Positions 1 to 10,449 of a DNA stretch of 64,000 nt are shown piece by piece. Below the pieces are notes generated by a model. That model was not told the origin of the DNA and made no database searches. It saw only the letters and a list, made by a program, of their open reading frames with translations. Origin of the DNA: Nectonema munidae (lineage: Eukaryota > Nematomorpha > Nectonematoida > Nectonematidae); NCBI GenBank assembly GCA_030549495.1, contig JAUIRK010000150.1:341075-405074 (forward strand). The letters are read 5' to 3'. Every line of letters begins with the position of its first letter. Within the stretch, counting starts at the first letter, position 1. Made by a program: the position numbers and the translations under genes.

Positions 1-1
1 T

Positions 2-817
2 CACAAAGAGTGTTAGCGTATGTATCTATCTGATGAGAGTTTGAGGGAGTAGAATCAAATAATGAACAATTTTTTGAATAGAACAGCCGAAACTGTCGAT
101 AAACAAACTTTCGTTGATGACTTGTTTTGATTTTGTTGTTGAGCTTTCTTGACATGGGAGTTTGAGTATGGTTTCAACAAAGAGGTGATCTGATAATGAA
201 GGTTCTGATAAAATCTTCCAGGAACTTATGTAGCTTTTCATTTCATCATTGCATAATGTTAAGTCTATGTGTGATTGGAGACATATGTCGGACCTTAGAG
301 AAATAAAGGTAGGTAACTTATTTTCATCAATCAATTGCAAATTGTTGGCGGTGATCTTTTCGTACAAAAATCTTCCAATTTGGTTTGACTTCTAATCCCA
401 AAGTAGATGGCGTGCATTAGTATCCCCCATAATAATGAGTGGCTTATTGCGTAGATTAGGAAGAACTGATTCGAAAAAATAACTTAAATCAGCCGTAGAA
501 TATGGTAGGCAATAAAGGGAAACGCAGAAAAAACCATAAAGATTTATGGTACAGTAAGTTACCGTCATATGATTGTTTGAAAGAGAATCAACTAACTTGA
601 CATTGACAGATTTCTTGTGTAGGACAACGGAATAAAACAAATCAAAACTATGTAAAGCAGAGTAATTACGAAGAGGAATGTAAGGTAAGTTATTCTTATA
701 TAGATAGGGTTCGTTTATGAGCACAATATCATGTTGAGACAACTCAAGAAATATCAAAAGGTTGTTGAAAGCAGTAAAGGATTTTCTTAAATTTATGTGA
801 AGGATTTTCACTGGCAT
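2..817 (-). pseudogene. LINE ORF2, AP-endonuclease part, broken (family 1, copy A)
   Basis: ORF2 opens at ATG 817-815, inside the last codons of ORF1. The endonuclease is recognisable: an HINL start, the INEPYL segment with the catalytic Glu, the MGDTNARHLLW segment with Asp and Asn, SHIDLTLC, and the terminal SDHLF. An in-frame TAG follows the LLWD residues near 392, and the same frame then continues to 26, so this is a nonsense change rather than a frameshift. A frameshift follows near the left edge. Copy B carries the same nonsense codon, so the enzyme was already dead when the locus was duplicated. Confidence 0.85.
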
Positions 818-1860
818 TGATTAGTTAATATGTAAAGATTTAAGGGATTGAGTGTAAAATTCTTTTGTGCTTCATCTTTTTTGATAAAGTAGGGACACGA
901 AATATCATTGAAATAGTGTGGGCCATGACAGTTTGAACAGTTAATTGATGTAGAAGAACAAATATTCGTGGGGTGACCTAGTTTACCGCACTTTAAGCAT
1001 TTGGGATTTTGTGCCTTACAAAAAATATCTGTATGGCCAAATTTCCCACACTTATTGCAAATTCTTATTTTCCTTACTAACATTTCAATTGGAAGGGCAT
1101 AATAGCCGCAAAATATTGTTTTAGACTTTGATAAATAATTTGCAACATCAGGAGATGTTGGTTCAATTATTGTTAAATTATAAAATTTATTTTTTGTATT
1201 AATCGTTTTTATCAATTTAATGCTCCCTAATTTAGATATATAATAATTACACGTGTTTATAGAAGTAAGTAGTTCATCATCACTAATATCCGTAGGCACA
1301 TTTTTTATTATAAAGCGTGGGATGAAACCTTTAGATACTATAATGTCAAAATTATTTTTTAGAAGATCCTGAACGTTGCTTCTATCACTTGGTTCTGCTA
1401 AATTTATGAAAGCATTACCTTCCTTGTTAATCCTAATAGAATCTATCTGCAATTTATTTTCGGTTGTCTTAATGCAACTGAGAATTTCTTTTTTTATTTC
1501 AATTACCTCACTTTTATTGAGATCTACAGTCTTTGTTTTTATTTTAACACACTTATTGGGATTATATAATTCTACTTTTGTCTTTACATGTGAATTTGCT
1601 ACATCTGTAAAAGAAGGTTTATTTGGTTGTGTGTTAATCAGATGTTGGGGGCCGGAAATTATATTACACATATTATTAATAATGATATCTTTAACTTCAG
1701 AAAAGATTTTCTCAATGGTAATAAAATATTCACTATTATCCTTAGGAAACATATTAGAATATTTTTCTTTTACATCGCTTAAATGTTCAATTAATTCACA
1801 GTTAGAAGTAGAGCTTGTTTTCAAGCGTTTCCGCGTAGGTGTCACAGAAACTTCATCCAT
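808..1860 (-). CDS. LINE ORF1 protein, three CCHC zinc knuckles (family 1, copy A)
   Basis: This 350-residue open frame runs without interruption from ATG at 1860 to TGA at 808-810. It is the gag-like, RNA-binding ORF1 of a LINE and would package the element RNA into a ribonucleoprotein. A middle region around residues 165-230 has the spacing expected of an RRM-like fold (a PRFIIKNVP strand followed by an acidic helix). Three CCHC-type knuckles follow at about residues 268-281, 288-301 and 308-322. The last codons overlap the ORF2 start at 815-817, suggesting coupled or re-initiated translation. The copy-B counterpart is frameshifted. Function is assigned from domain order and its position ahead of an endonuclease frame. 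It is an intact frame in an element whose ORF2 is dead. Confidence 0.88.
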   Translation of the reverse strand: MDEVSVTPTRKRLKTSSTSNCELIEHLSDVKEKYSNMFPKDNSEYFITIEKIFSEVKDIIINNMCNIISGPQHLINTQPNKPSFTDVANSHVKTKVELYNPNKCVKIKTKTVDLNKSEVIEIKKEILSCIKTTENKLQIDSIRINKEGNAFINLAEPSDRSNVQDLLKNNFDIIVSKGFIPRFIIKNVPTDISDDELLTSINTCNYYISKLGSIKLIKTINTKNKFYNLTIIEPTSPDVANYLSKSKTIFCGYYALPIEMLVRKIRICNKCGKFGHTDIFCKAQNPKCLKCGKLGHPTNICSSTSINCSNCHGPHYFNDISCPYFIKKDEAQKNFTLNPLNLYILTNQCQ

Positions 1861-1989
1861 TAGAAAATAAGTAAAAAAAATTCTACTTGGAGGAATACAA
1901 TCAGTACAGGAAAATAGAAAAACTTAAGAAATACAGGAGGAGAAATAAAGGGTAAAAAGAATTTTAAGTGTCGCCAATATATTTTTAAG

Positions 1990-2350
1990 AACTAAATGCA
2001 AAAACTTAGTCTAGTATTGAAACCAGCAATGTTATAATTTGCTATGAAAATAAATATTTCATATAAAATTTTAGAGATATTTGGAGACAGTTTTCAAACG
2101 TAACTGCAAATTTGATTGATATTGACAGATATTTTCAAACATTAAATGGAAAATCTATGAAACCATTATGGGCGATTTGGTATAAAAACATATATTTTAT
2201 GTAAAATTTGAATGAAAATTTTATTATATTTATCATCGATTAAAATATTGATTGACATTTTCTAAAAAGTATCGATGTTTATTGATAAAATTAAGTATAG
2301 TTATGCATTCAAAACTGTATATAAAAATAATATATATAAATTATATAAAT
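1990..2350 (-). repeat. Lone, inverted monomer of satellite array 1 with its array edge
   Basis: Read on the minus strand, this stretch matches the left edge and first monomer of the array at 22426-24250. Shared blocks include the tract before the array (AGTTTT then GCATAAC), CTTTTT-GAAAATGTCAATCA, ATATGTTTTTATAC-AAATCG, and TTTGGAGACA on the opposite strand. It lies between the LINE family 1 5' UTR and an older LINE RT relic. Because it carries the array flank as well as a monomer, it looks like a short copy of the same element rather than a stray satellite unit. Confidence 0.75.
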
Positions 2351-2364
2351 AATAAATTTTATAT

Positions 2365-3075
2365 TTAAAGAAAAGAACTTTTTAATATGATGCTGCTAAG
2401 TTTCAAATTCAGATAATTTAAGTGATTTTTAAAACTTAATTTTGAGTCAAAGTTTAAACCAAGTAGATTGAAACAATCAACAACGCATACACCACTCTTA
2501 TTAAATAGGATAGGGTCAACCTTATTACTTGTGGATATAATCAAGGCTTTAGTTTTGTTAGCATTAATGGTCAAAGCATTATTCTGAAACCATTTGTAAA
2601 CTCTATGGAGATTGGTATGATAAATATCGAAGTTCAAGGCATTATAATCAAAAGGTAACGTCACATCGTCAGCATACATTAAAAAATAAAAAAATTGGAA
2701 GAATTATGCAAATCATTTATGTATAACACAAAAAGCAGAGGTCCAAGGATGGACCCTTGTGGCACCCCTCGTGTCAAACATCTGATATCAGAACTTGTAT
2801 CATCCACAGAGACATAGTCTTCTGTTATTCAAATAAGAAGAAAAAAGAGCTATAGTTGCATGAGAAAACCCATAAATGAAAAACTTATCTAGTAAAATTT
2901 CATAAGAAATTTAATCAAACGCCTTGGTAAGATCTAAAAAGATTAATCCAGCTTTTTTTGTTTTCTAAATAGGATATAACTTTATCAATTAAAAAACTGC
3001 GTAGTAATTCAGTAGAGAAGTTATATCTAAGAGCAAACTGCTTGTCGAAGTATATACTACTTTTCGATAAAACAG
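2365..3075 (-). pseudogene. LINE reverse transcriptase relic (Jockey/CR1-like)
   Basis: Minus-strand RT remnant. Motifs in order going down the coordinates are: a FALRYNFSTE segment like the QFGFR..S.E of LINE RTs; IFLDLTKAFD (motif A); [12 protein letters not shown] (motif B); MYADD (motif C, at the start of the longest open piece, 2679-2365); and a LLGLNFD segment equivalent to the usual KYLG. At least one in-frame stop and one frameshift lie between motif A and motif B. The VPQGSILGP motif marks a different family from the STPQGGC RTs of the two larger LINEs here. No endonuclease or 3' end is visible, so it is a fragment. Confidence 0.82.
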
Positions 3076-3895
3076 ATGAAACTTGGTAATATATAATCTT
3101 ATTAAAATATAATATAATTATATGTAAGATATAATTAAGTTATAAGTAAGATATAATTAAGATATAAGTAAAGATGAATAGGCATTAAAACTTAAATTAA
3201 GAGTAAAAAATCACTTTTTTTAATTCCTCATTGAAAAATCATTAAGGACAACATTTTTCATCCTTTAATTTTTTTCCTTTTGACATAAGAATTTTTGAAT
3301 TTAAAAAATATCCTTCTTTTGTGAGTAAATTTTTTAGAATAAAGATTTATATACAATCTCAAATATTTACTTGCAAAATGAAAGAGATAGAAAAAGACTC
3401 AAACTTTAAAAACTCTTTGAAAAAACCTTAGAACTATCTTTTTGTCCAAATAATATATTTACTTTATTCACCAAATGAAAAAATTATTTTTGCAACTTCC
3501 CTATTCAGGATCGCTGAAGTTATTTTATTAATTCAAATTAATTACGCCCAAATCAATATCTATCCACCGAAAGAGAGCTATAACTAAGTAAGAATCAAAG
3601 TAGATAACAAATTAATTTTACTAACTAACGGACGTTTGCCAAGCTCTTACAGAAAAATAGAATATTGTTTCAGATATATGCCCTGAAAGCGAATCATTCA
3701 AATCACGGTTAGAATCGAATACGGCTTCATAAGCAATGCACAATCAATATTTTCAAGCGTTGTTTGCCATGTATCATTCTTGATAACTTGTCCTTGAAAT
3801 TCGATCATAGTGTGCAAATGAAAAGACCTTGTACTTATTGTTCTTTTCTTTTCGTTGCTTCAAATCTCTTATTTTAACTGATTTTTCTTCATTTT
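3076..3895. other. AT-rich stretch without recognisable gene
   Basis: No convincing open frame. It contains short ATATAATTA-type low-complexity repeats near 3100-3170. From 3416 rightward it is present a third time at 49699, so part of it may belong to the piggyBac-like unit that follows. Confidence 0.6.
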
Positions 3896-3899
3896 AATT

Positions 3900-4700
3900 A
3901 AATTCTAGCACCTATCAAATGCCTTGGATCAAATTGAGGAGGAATCTTCTTTGTGCGGTAATTCTTCTATCGATGTTATCCTCCGTGTAAAAGTGTTGTC
4001 ACAGATGAAAATGGTAAGCTAGATGTTTTCCCAAAGCACTTTTGGGAAATAGATTTTCCGGATATATAAGATAATATAGCTGATTAGATGGACTTTTGAT
4101 TGATTATAATCTTGGAAATGACGAACCTTTGTCAAGAGTACTAAATTTAGGTCCTATTGATGCTTTCTAACGATTTTTTGCAAAAGAGTACATTACGCGG
4201 CTCGAAAGAAATATAGGATTTTATCTGTGTAGCACTAATTGTCTAATGAGAGGACTTTAGGAGTACTCAGATGGACAATAAAGTTTTTTCTAAAAAATAG
4301 TATAAAGAAATTGTTAAGTGTTTTCACCTTGTTAACAATGCAATGGTTGATTTGAAGGACAAGGTTTGGCGAATATATAGTATGCTAAGTTCAAATTTCA
4401 ACAAGTATAAGCATTTTTATGAAAATATTAGTATAGAACATGTTGAAAGATTCTCCGTGGGTCTTTACGATAAACGTGAGCAATGCACACTATCAACATT
4501 TCCTTCCTGCAAAGTACCATACTCATCTAGAATTTCGAGGAGACCTAGCTCTCAAATTACTTCAACTCAAGGTGCTCCAATTGAAAAGAAAGACAGGCCC
4601 ATCCTTCGAAAGAGGTGAGGACGGTTAACGGACACTATTCGTTTCTGTGTTAAGAAATGTGGAGAGAACGTGTGTTTTACATTAGAAGGGCTCATTACTT
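3900..4700 (+). pseudogene. Decayed piggyBac-like transposase
   Basis: Plus-strand remnant scattered over several frames. Near 4130-4200 one frame reads like the piggyBac N-terminal region (LNLGPIDAF..FF). Near 4340 AMVDLKDKV resembles the 'GGVDLMDQ' block. Near 4460-4550 another frame gives INVSNAHYQHF then HTHLEFRGDLALKLL, matching the family's conserved 'NAY.LY ... LEFR.ELA..LL'. Cysteine-rich residues near 4640-4680 (FCVKKCGENVC) may be the C-terminal zinc-binding tail. The DDD core is mostly missing. The two longest frames here (91 and 62 codons) are pieces of this relic, not separate genes. Assignment rests on the C-terminal motifs. Confidence 0.55.
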
Positions 4701-5105
4701 TCTTGTTTTGCTTGTAAAAAACATACATACAGATTATTTCCTGTTTGTAATCAAAAATAAATTGTTTTCTTTCTATCTTATACCATTTAAGTGGTGGACC
4801 TGCAAATTTATACAAAAAGTTGTTTTCATTTTCCTCTGTTAGCTGCACCTTATTAGCACATTAACTAAATATCTGTTTCGTTTATCACCTTCGTTCGGCA
4901 ATTAAATGGAGATTCCCTACCTGGCTACTATAAGCAACCTTATACGCTAACTTACTAAAGAAGACTATTTTGAAATTACCGAAACAATTTTTAAGAATCT
5001 GAACATTTCTCTTTTGCCGATATTATATGGTCGATGTGCTTCCTCCAAAAATAGGCAAAACTCTTTTGCAAAACACAACATTGATAAAATAAGAGAAAAT
5101 ATAAA

Positions 5106-5111
5106 TTTATT
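5106..5111 (-). promoter_or_regulatory. AATAAA polyadenylation signal
   Basis: AATAAA on the minus strand, about 70 bases downstream of the homologous stop codon at 5181-5183. It is conserved at 34984-34989 in copy B. Its position supports a real gene 3' end rather than a chance frame. Confidence 0.5.
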
Positions 5112-5180
5112 CAATAATCAAAGTAAACAATGTCAAAAAGCCAAATAATTTTTGACCGAAAAAAGCTTCTTAAGTTCATC

Positions 5181-5987
5181 TTAAATATAAGAACTCGTCA
5201 TAACAGTGACAAGAGGTTGACAGTCAAAAACTTCGTTAAACTTTGCATATTTTTCCATGTAGTTTGAATCCGGAAAGTTTACAATTGAACCAATATCTAT
5301 TCCTTCAATGTATCCAAATAATAGTGTGATATTATTACTTACTTGAGTAGGTATGAAAGTAATATTAATAAAAAAACCGCCGTCAGTTTCTTCTCCCTTA
5401 AAATTTCCCTTTTTTCGAGGTGTCTTACTTCACCATTTAATTTAGAAATGACTTCAGTTATATAATTAGTCAACTCCTGAGCAAACGTGAAGGATAAAAT
5501 AATTTTCCTGCAAAGATAGCAATCAAGCGGTAGTGCAGGCGTCTTCGAAATGTAATATTTCATATAATCTAAAAAAATAACAAATTAAATTTGTGTATCC
5601 ACAAAAAATAAAAGTGTCATTTTAACAAAAAAATTAATTTCTTACGAAAATAATTAATTATAAATTCGTTTCCTTTCTTCATTATGTCATTTGTCGATAC
5701 GTTATGGTGTTTTGAAGGAAGTATGTAGAGATTATGCCCTATCACATTTGTGAGGGTATCTTTTATCTCTAGAAGGTCTATTCCCTGAAAACCAACTTCA
5801 AATTTGTAGAAGTCTTTAACTTCATGCAAAGATTTTTCAAGTTTTATTTTTAAATCTGAAGGCAAAATATGAAAATGGATATTTTCTTTTTTCTTGCAAC
5901 TATATATCACTTCTATTGATGCATTTCCATAAAGGTTTTTAAGATATACCACGTAAGGTTTAGTTTGCGAAAGAAGCTGGCATTGGT
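5181..5987 (-). pseudogene. Unrecognised two-exon gene, copy A (frameshifted)
   Basis: Minus-strand gene 3' end with two visible exons, 5987-5646 and 5568-5181, joined by a 77-bp intron (5645-5569) with GTAAGA donor and TTTTTTTAG acceptor. The first exon begins after a TATATAG acceptor in phase with the frame, so at least one exon lies upstream. I could not find one: the candidate donor at 6103 follows a sequence with stops. In exon 2 a one-base deletion relative to copy B (TTTC against TTTTC, near 5385) ends the frame at 5339. A polyadenylation signal lies about 70 bases past the old stop. No domain is recognised. A decayed paralogue of the copy-B gene is the simplest reading. Confidence 0.6.
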
Positions 5988-8900
5988 CTATATAATAAGA
6001 AAAATATATTCAAATGAAAATACAATGCAAAAATGGTATACTACTTATTAAGTACTATATATAATAACTAGGAAGTAAACATCTCTATCGACATATAACT
6101 TACTTTTTTATTGAGAATGCTGTGAAATATCTTTACTTAGAAAACACTTTAACACTTCACTGTAAATTCATCGTGGTTAAATTAATACCCGGTAAATTGA
6201 TCCACAAATCAATTTTACCATTTCTATATATTTCCATTAAAATTGGAAAATTTCATAATTTATCACTTATGAAAGAAGACTCTTTTATTTTATGACTTTT
6301 TTTTTCGAAAAGTTATACACTATTTCGATTTGCATTATGCCACGTATTTCACTCGTTTCTATTATTTTCATTTTTTAATTAGATACTGTAAAGTAAGAAA
6401 ATTTCCCTATAGAAACTAAATTTCCAGGACCTTCAGGTTTTTTATATGAAATATACTTCATGATTTTTGTTAAACAAAAATCAACTCACTTCAAGTTATT
6501 CTCTGAGCCATTCTAATATTCCTCAGCTTAGTTGATCAGCTGTTTATAACGTACTTTTTACCTATCGTACAATCTATGCAAACTGGGGGATAAATAATTA
6601 TTCCACCGTTTTAAATTTCATTTTTGTAAATTGAAATAATTTTACTCTGTTTGAAAATAAAGGTGCTACTTGTAAATATCAATTGAAACCGTATATAAAA
6701 TTATTGGACATAAAAAATTTTGAACAAATTTTAGGTGGTTGACAGAGGTAGTTGGCATAACAATGCATTGCTATCATTTACGACTTTATTTCATTATCGT
6801 GGATGTTATGTGGCCTTTCACAAAACGAGATTTTATTGAAAGGAATACTGAAATACCCAGTGAAAGGATTGGAAATGACAAGCATCATCGAGCAATACTA
6901 TTTCTTTTCTATACTTTTCTGATTTTATGGGAGAGCGATCCGCTATCATTACTAAACTTTCATTATTATATGAGTTAGTATTCTTTTTAAGTAAGCGCGT
7001 TTTGTTCTAAATTCAATTTGGTAATTTTTACATTTTGTGACAGTATTTAATAAAAGACTGCTTCTAGATATTTTAATTCTCTACGTAAAATATGGCTTTT
7101 TCTAATTAACTCTAGAGTTTCTTTATTCCACCATGGGCTCAAACAAGCTTGCTATGAACTCCAATCAAAAAGTGATACTTATTTTAAAAATAAAGACTTG
7201 TGTCAATCACCACAAAAATGATTAATATATTTTAAGTTTGGAAGAAACTAAGATTGAGAAAAGTTTTAAGCTGCTAAATCCATATTTACTAGTAATTATA
7301 ACAAAATTTGAAAAAAAATTGTACATATAAATTTCTATACCTGAAAGAATAGACAAATAACAAGGTTTCAAAAATAAAACTTAAATCAACTCAACACAAA
7401 AATAATTTAGAACACTGAAATATAACGATGAATTATGAAGTAGATAACATGTATATGGTTAAGACAAATTTTTTAGAAAACTCATGGAAAATGCTTCCAA
7501 GTAGATAGATAGGTTTAGCGTGTAAGGATTGTACATTCATAGATATTACTTTAAAATTGGAAAATCTTTTAAATCTGAAAGCAATTAAAATTTTGATATT
7601 TCAAATTTAAAATTCTATCATTGAAAGACATTCAGGATGAAAAATTGTATTCGGAGACAATCTTTGCCCGAAGATTAAGAATTAGAAAAAATAAGAATAA
7701 GTTCCTTTTTGAAAAAGAGACGATTTAGCATTAATTTTAAAATAGACTTTTGAAAAGGAAAAACTTAACGCAGCCAAAAGTATAAGAAAATCTAAGAGAA
7801 ATGTCGTAAAATCAATCACATCGACTTAATACAATTGCAAAAGTCAGCATGTAAAGGCTAAATCGAAGCTATTCGTTAGGATTTAGGAAAAAACAACCAT
7901 TATTTTGTAATGCTTTTGAAAAATTGAATTTGAAAAGTATTACCTTGCCCTGGAAATGATTTAATATAATGGGTTGCCGAAGAAAGTAGTAAGAATACAC
8001 CAACGATTTTGAACATCAGAGGAAGATTCAAGGATTCGTGACTTTAGAATATGTTGTCTAAACTTTGCTTTCTCCCTTCTTCAATCTTGAGTTCCAACAA
8101 CAAAAATACTTTGAATGCAAAATTTCTCGTCGTTATATACTAGCGTGATGTATGGCCTATTTCAATTTTTTATGCATATATTTGTTTACTTAATAAAATT
8201 AGGCAAGCTTATAAATGATATTAGAGAGGCATTGTCTAGTCTAGACTCTAATTCTAAATGTTTGCGACATCACTATTTTCATATTTACTTACCTATTCGT
8301 ATTAATTGTAGCCAGTGTGAAAAAGCATGAGCCTTTCTTCTTGCTTTCAATTATTATTAAAATGTTTTTCAAAATGGAACAAAATTTGTAAATTAGGATG
8401 GATATTGAAAGAAAGAGAACAGAGAAAAATTCTTAGTCGTGCACTATGATTTAGAAGCTGTAAATCCGAATCTGTTAAATCCATATACCATGCTCTGATG
8501 CAATCGAGATTTCTATCCCTATTTCATTGAAGTTAGAATACGAAAAGCAGGTATTGCATGTTTCAAACATCAAAACCGTTTTGCATTAATTTATATAGTG
8601 AATTGAAGTAAAAACAAACAATTCGTTATTTAATGTGAATTAAACTGCTATTACAACTGGAGTTGGGACCGTTGTTACTAAAAAGGAAAATCGCATCGTT
8701 ATGTCACCTAAAAAACGGGGTACAAATTTGAAATAAGCAGTCGTTTAGTAAAAAAATTGATATTAATTTGAAAGATATTTTTAGAGAGAATATTATAAAC
8801 GATTTTCAATCAAGTAGCGATTTTTATCAATAATAATTTTTTAAAAGCGTTGTAACTGTACAAAGATATGTTTTCTTGAATGTATTTAAAAGAGACTCTG

Positions 8901-10400
8901 TTTAATAAATTATCGAGAGATAAATTAAAATCTCATAAATACATATAGGCTTTTCTTTTCAATGATTGTTTAGTATAATAATAAATCGGTAGAAAACCTG
9001 AATTCGTAAGGAAATTTTTATTTGATTATAAGTTAGGGCATTATAATTTTTATTTATCCATAATGATTCTAATCAAAAACATGTACAGTTTGATGTTTCC
9101 AAGGTCCCCGCTACCAAAATCCTAGAAAACAAAAACTCCGCTGCTAAAATCCTCTAAAACCAAAACATAGTTAGACTCTCTGCATTTCTTTTTATTCACT
9201 AAACATTCTCTATCTCTACCATCGGATGAAGGAGGCTTTGATTTCTAATGCAGTTCCAGTTTAACTTTCTTCATGGAATCATTTGTCAAAATCGGAAAAC
9301 TTTCAAGACACATAGGTTTTGAATCTACATATAATTCCTAATGTCTGCCTTTTTAGCGGTCTATTTAAAAAGTGCTACAAAAATGATAATAAAAAATAGA
9401 GCCGATTGAATATAATTAAGACTTAGAGAATGAAAAAAAGAAATTTTTTGAATTCAATATCTCTGATACCAACATAAATCTAAAAATATTGTTTTTTAAC
9501 TTTAAATCCTCCTCTCATAATTCACATATTTATACTCATTTCATTTTAAAACTCTATCATTTATACTAATTTTGTTTTTTTATCAAATCTTCCTAAAAAA
9601 CTCGATTTTTTTTGCATTTTCCATAAATATGCATGCAATGACAAATATTTTGTTTTGAAACAATATGTAAAAATGTATAACAATGAGTGTCGCTAATTTT
9701 TTTTTCTGTGTTTTTTTCAATAAATTCTCTGTCTCTTTTTTTTCTTTCTTTCTCTATTGTTATTAACGTGGTTTGCTTTAAATCAGAAATGAAACGTTAT
9801 GAAGAACCAATTTTACATTATGTCTACTAAGATGGAAAACAAATATTCGAAAAGTGCTTTAAACATAGTAAAAACTTAATAAATTAACCGCCAATTATAT
9901 CATTCATAAACGTAGGCAGGTGATAAATCCTCACACAAGGAGTAATATACAGATCTTTGCTAGCGACCAATTCATACACCGTAAAACGTTTATATGAAGC
10001 ATTTTATCTAATCTTTTGCATTTTTAGAAACAAAAATTTTCAAATTGACTTCATCTAAAAATGTTGGGCTATAGCAGAAAAGGTTTGACACACAGTTTAA
10101 GAAGCTAAAAACACTTTATGAGTAACAAATTTTATTTAGGATGAAAAAAAAATGAAATTGGATGAGCACATAAATATAATACACTTACAAAAATGTGTAA
10201 TAAATTTTCAAAAGAAAATTACATGATGAAATCTTAAATAAAAACAACAAAGTAAAAGTTATGTAAAATAATTGATGATAAATTGTGTGAAAAAAATGTA
10301 TAAATTTTGAACAAATATAAATTACAAAATCTCTAACGTTTTTCTTTTTCGGGATCGATTGAGTTCTAACATTTTTTATTCTTTTTTTTGGCCACCTTTG
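5988..10400. other. Long AT-rich stretch without recognisable gene
   Basis: A few short frames exist (for example 6739-6978 and 8115-8330), but their translations show no domain, and their conservation in copy B merely reflects the recent duplication. A short direct repeat of about 30 bp sits near 9110-9165. No tRNA, hairpin array or transposon ends were recognised. Confidence 0.6.
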
Positions 10401-10449
10401 GTAACAAAGGTAAAATCAGTTTTTTGTCAGTAGATATAGTGCAGTTAGA

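Larger units (their letters stand above)
1..1985 (-). mobile_element. LINE family 1, copy A, 5' part (I-superfamily-like)
   Basis: Minus-strand non-LTR retrotransposon running off the left edge. It reads 5' UTR (about 1985-1861), ORF1 (1860-808), then the start of ORF2 with an AP endonuclease (817 to the border). ORF1 with three CCHC knuckles plus endonuclease, RT and RNase H (the last two seen in copy B) is the layout of the I superfamily of LINEs. The 5' boundary is approximate: beyond about 1985 the sequence becomes a satellite monomer. Confidence 0.85.

Noticed and set aside
808-1120. CCHC knuckles as retroviral or LTR-element nucleocapsid
   Set aside because: There is no protease, integrase or long terminal repeat. 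The following frame is an AP endonuclease, which marks a LINE ORF1.
1376-1870. 164-codon plus-strand frame
   Set aside because: It is the antisense shadow of the LINE ORF1, and its product is low-complexity and hydrophobic. The same holds for 31249-31650.
4343-4628. Two overlapping plus-strand frames as host genes
   Set aside because: Both are pieces of the decayed piggyBac-like transposase; conserved residues alternate between the frames.
6739-8330. Short frames at 6739-6978 and 8115-8330 as small genes
   Set aside because: No domain, splice or signal support. Their preservation in copy B reflects only recent duplication.
10394-10411. ACCTTTG-GTAA-CAAAGGT hairpin as a terminator or regulatory site
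   Set aside because: A 7-bp stem alone is expected by chance in sequence of this length. No associated gene end.
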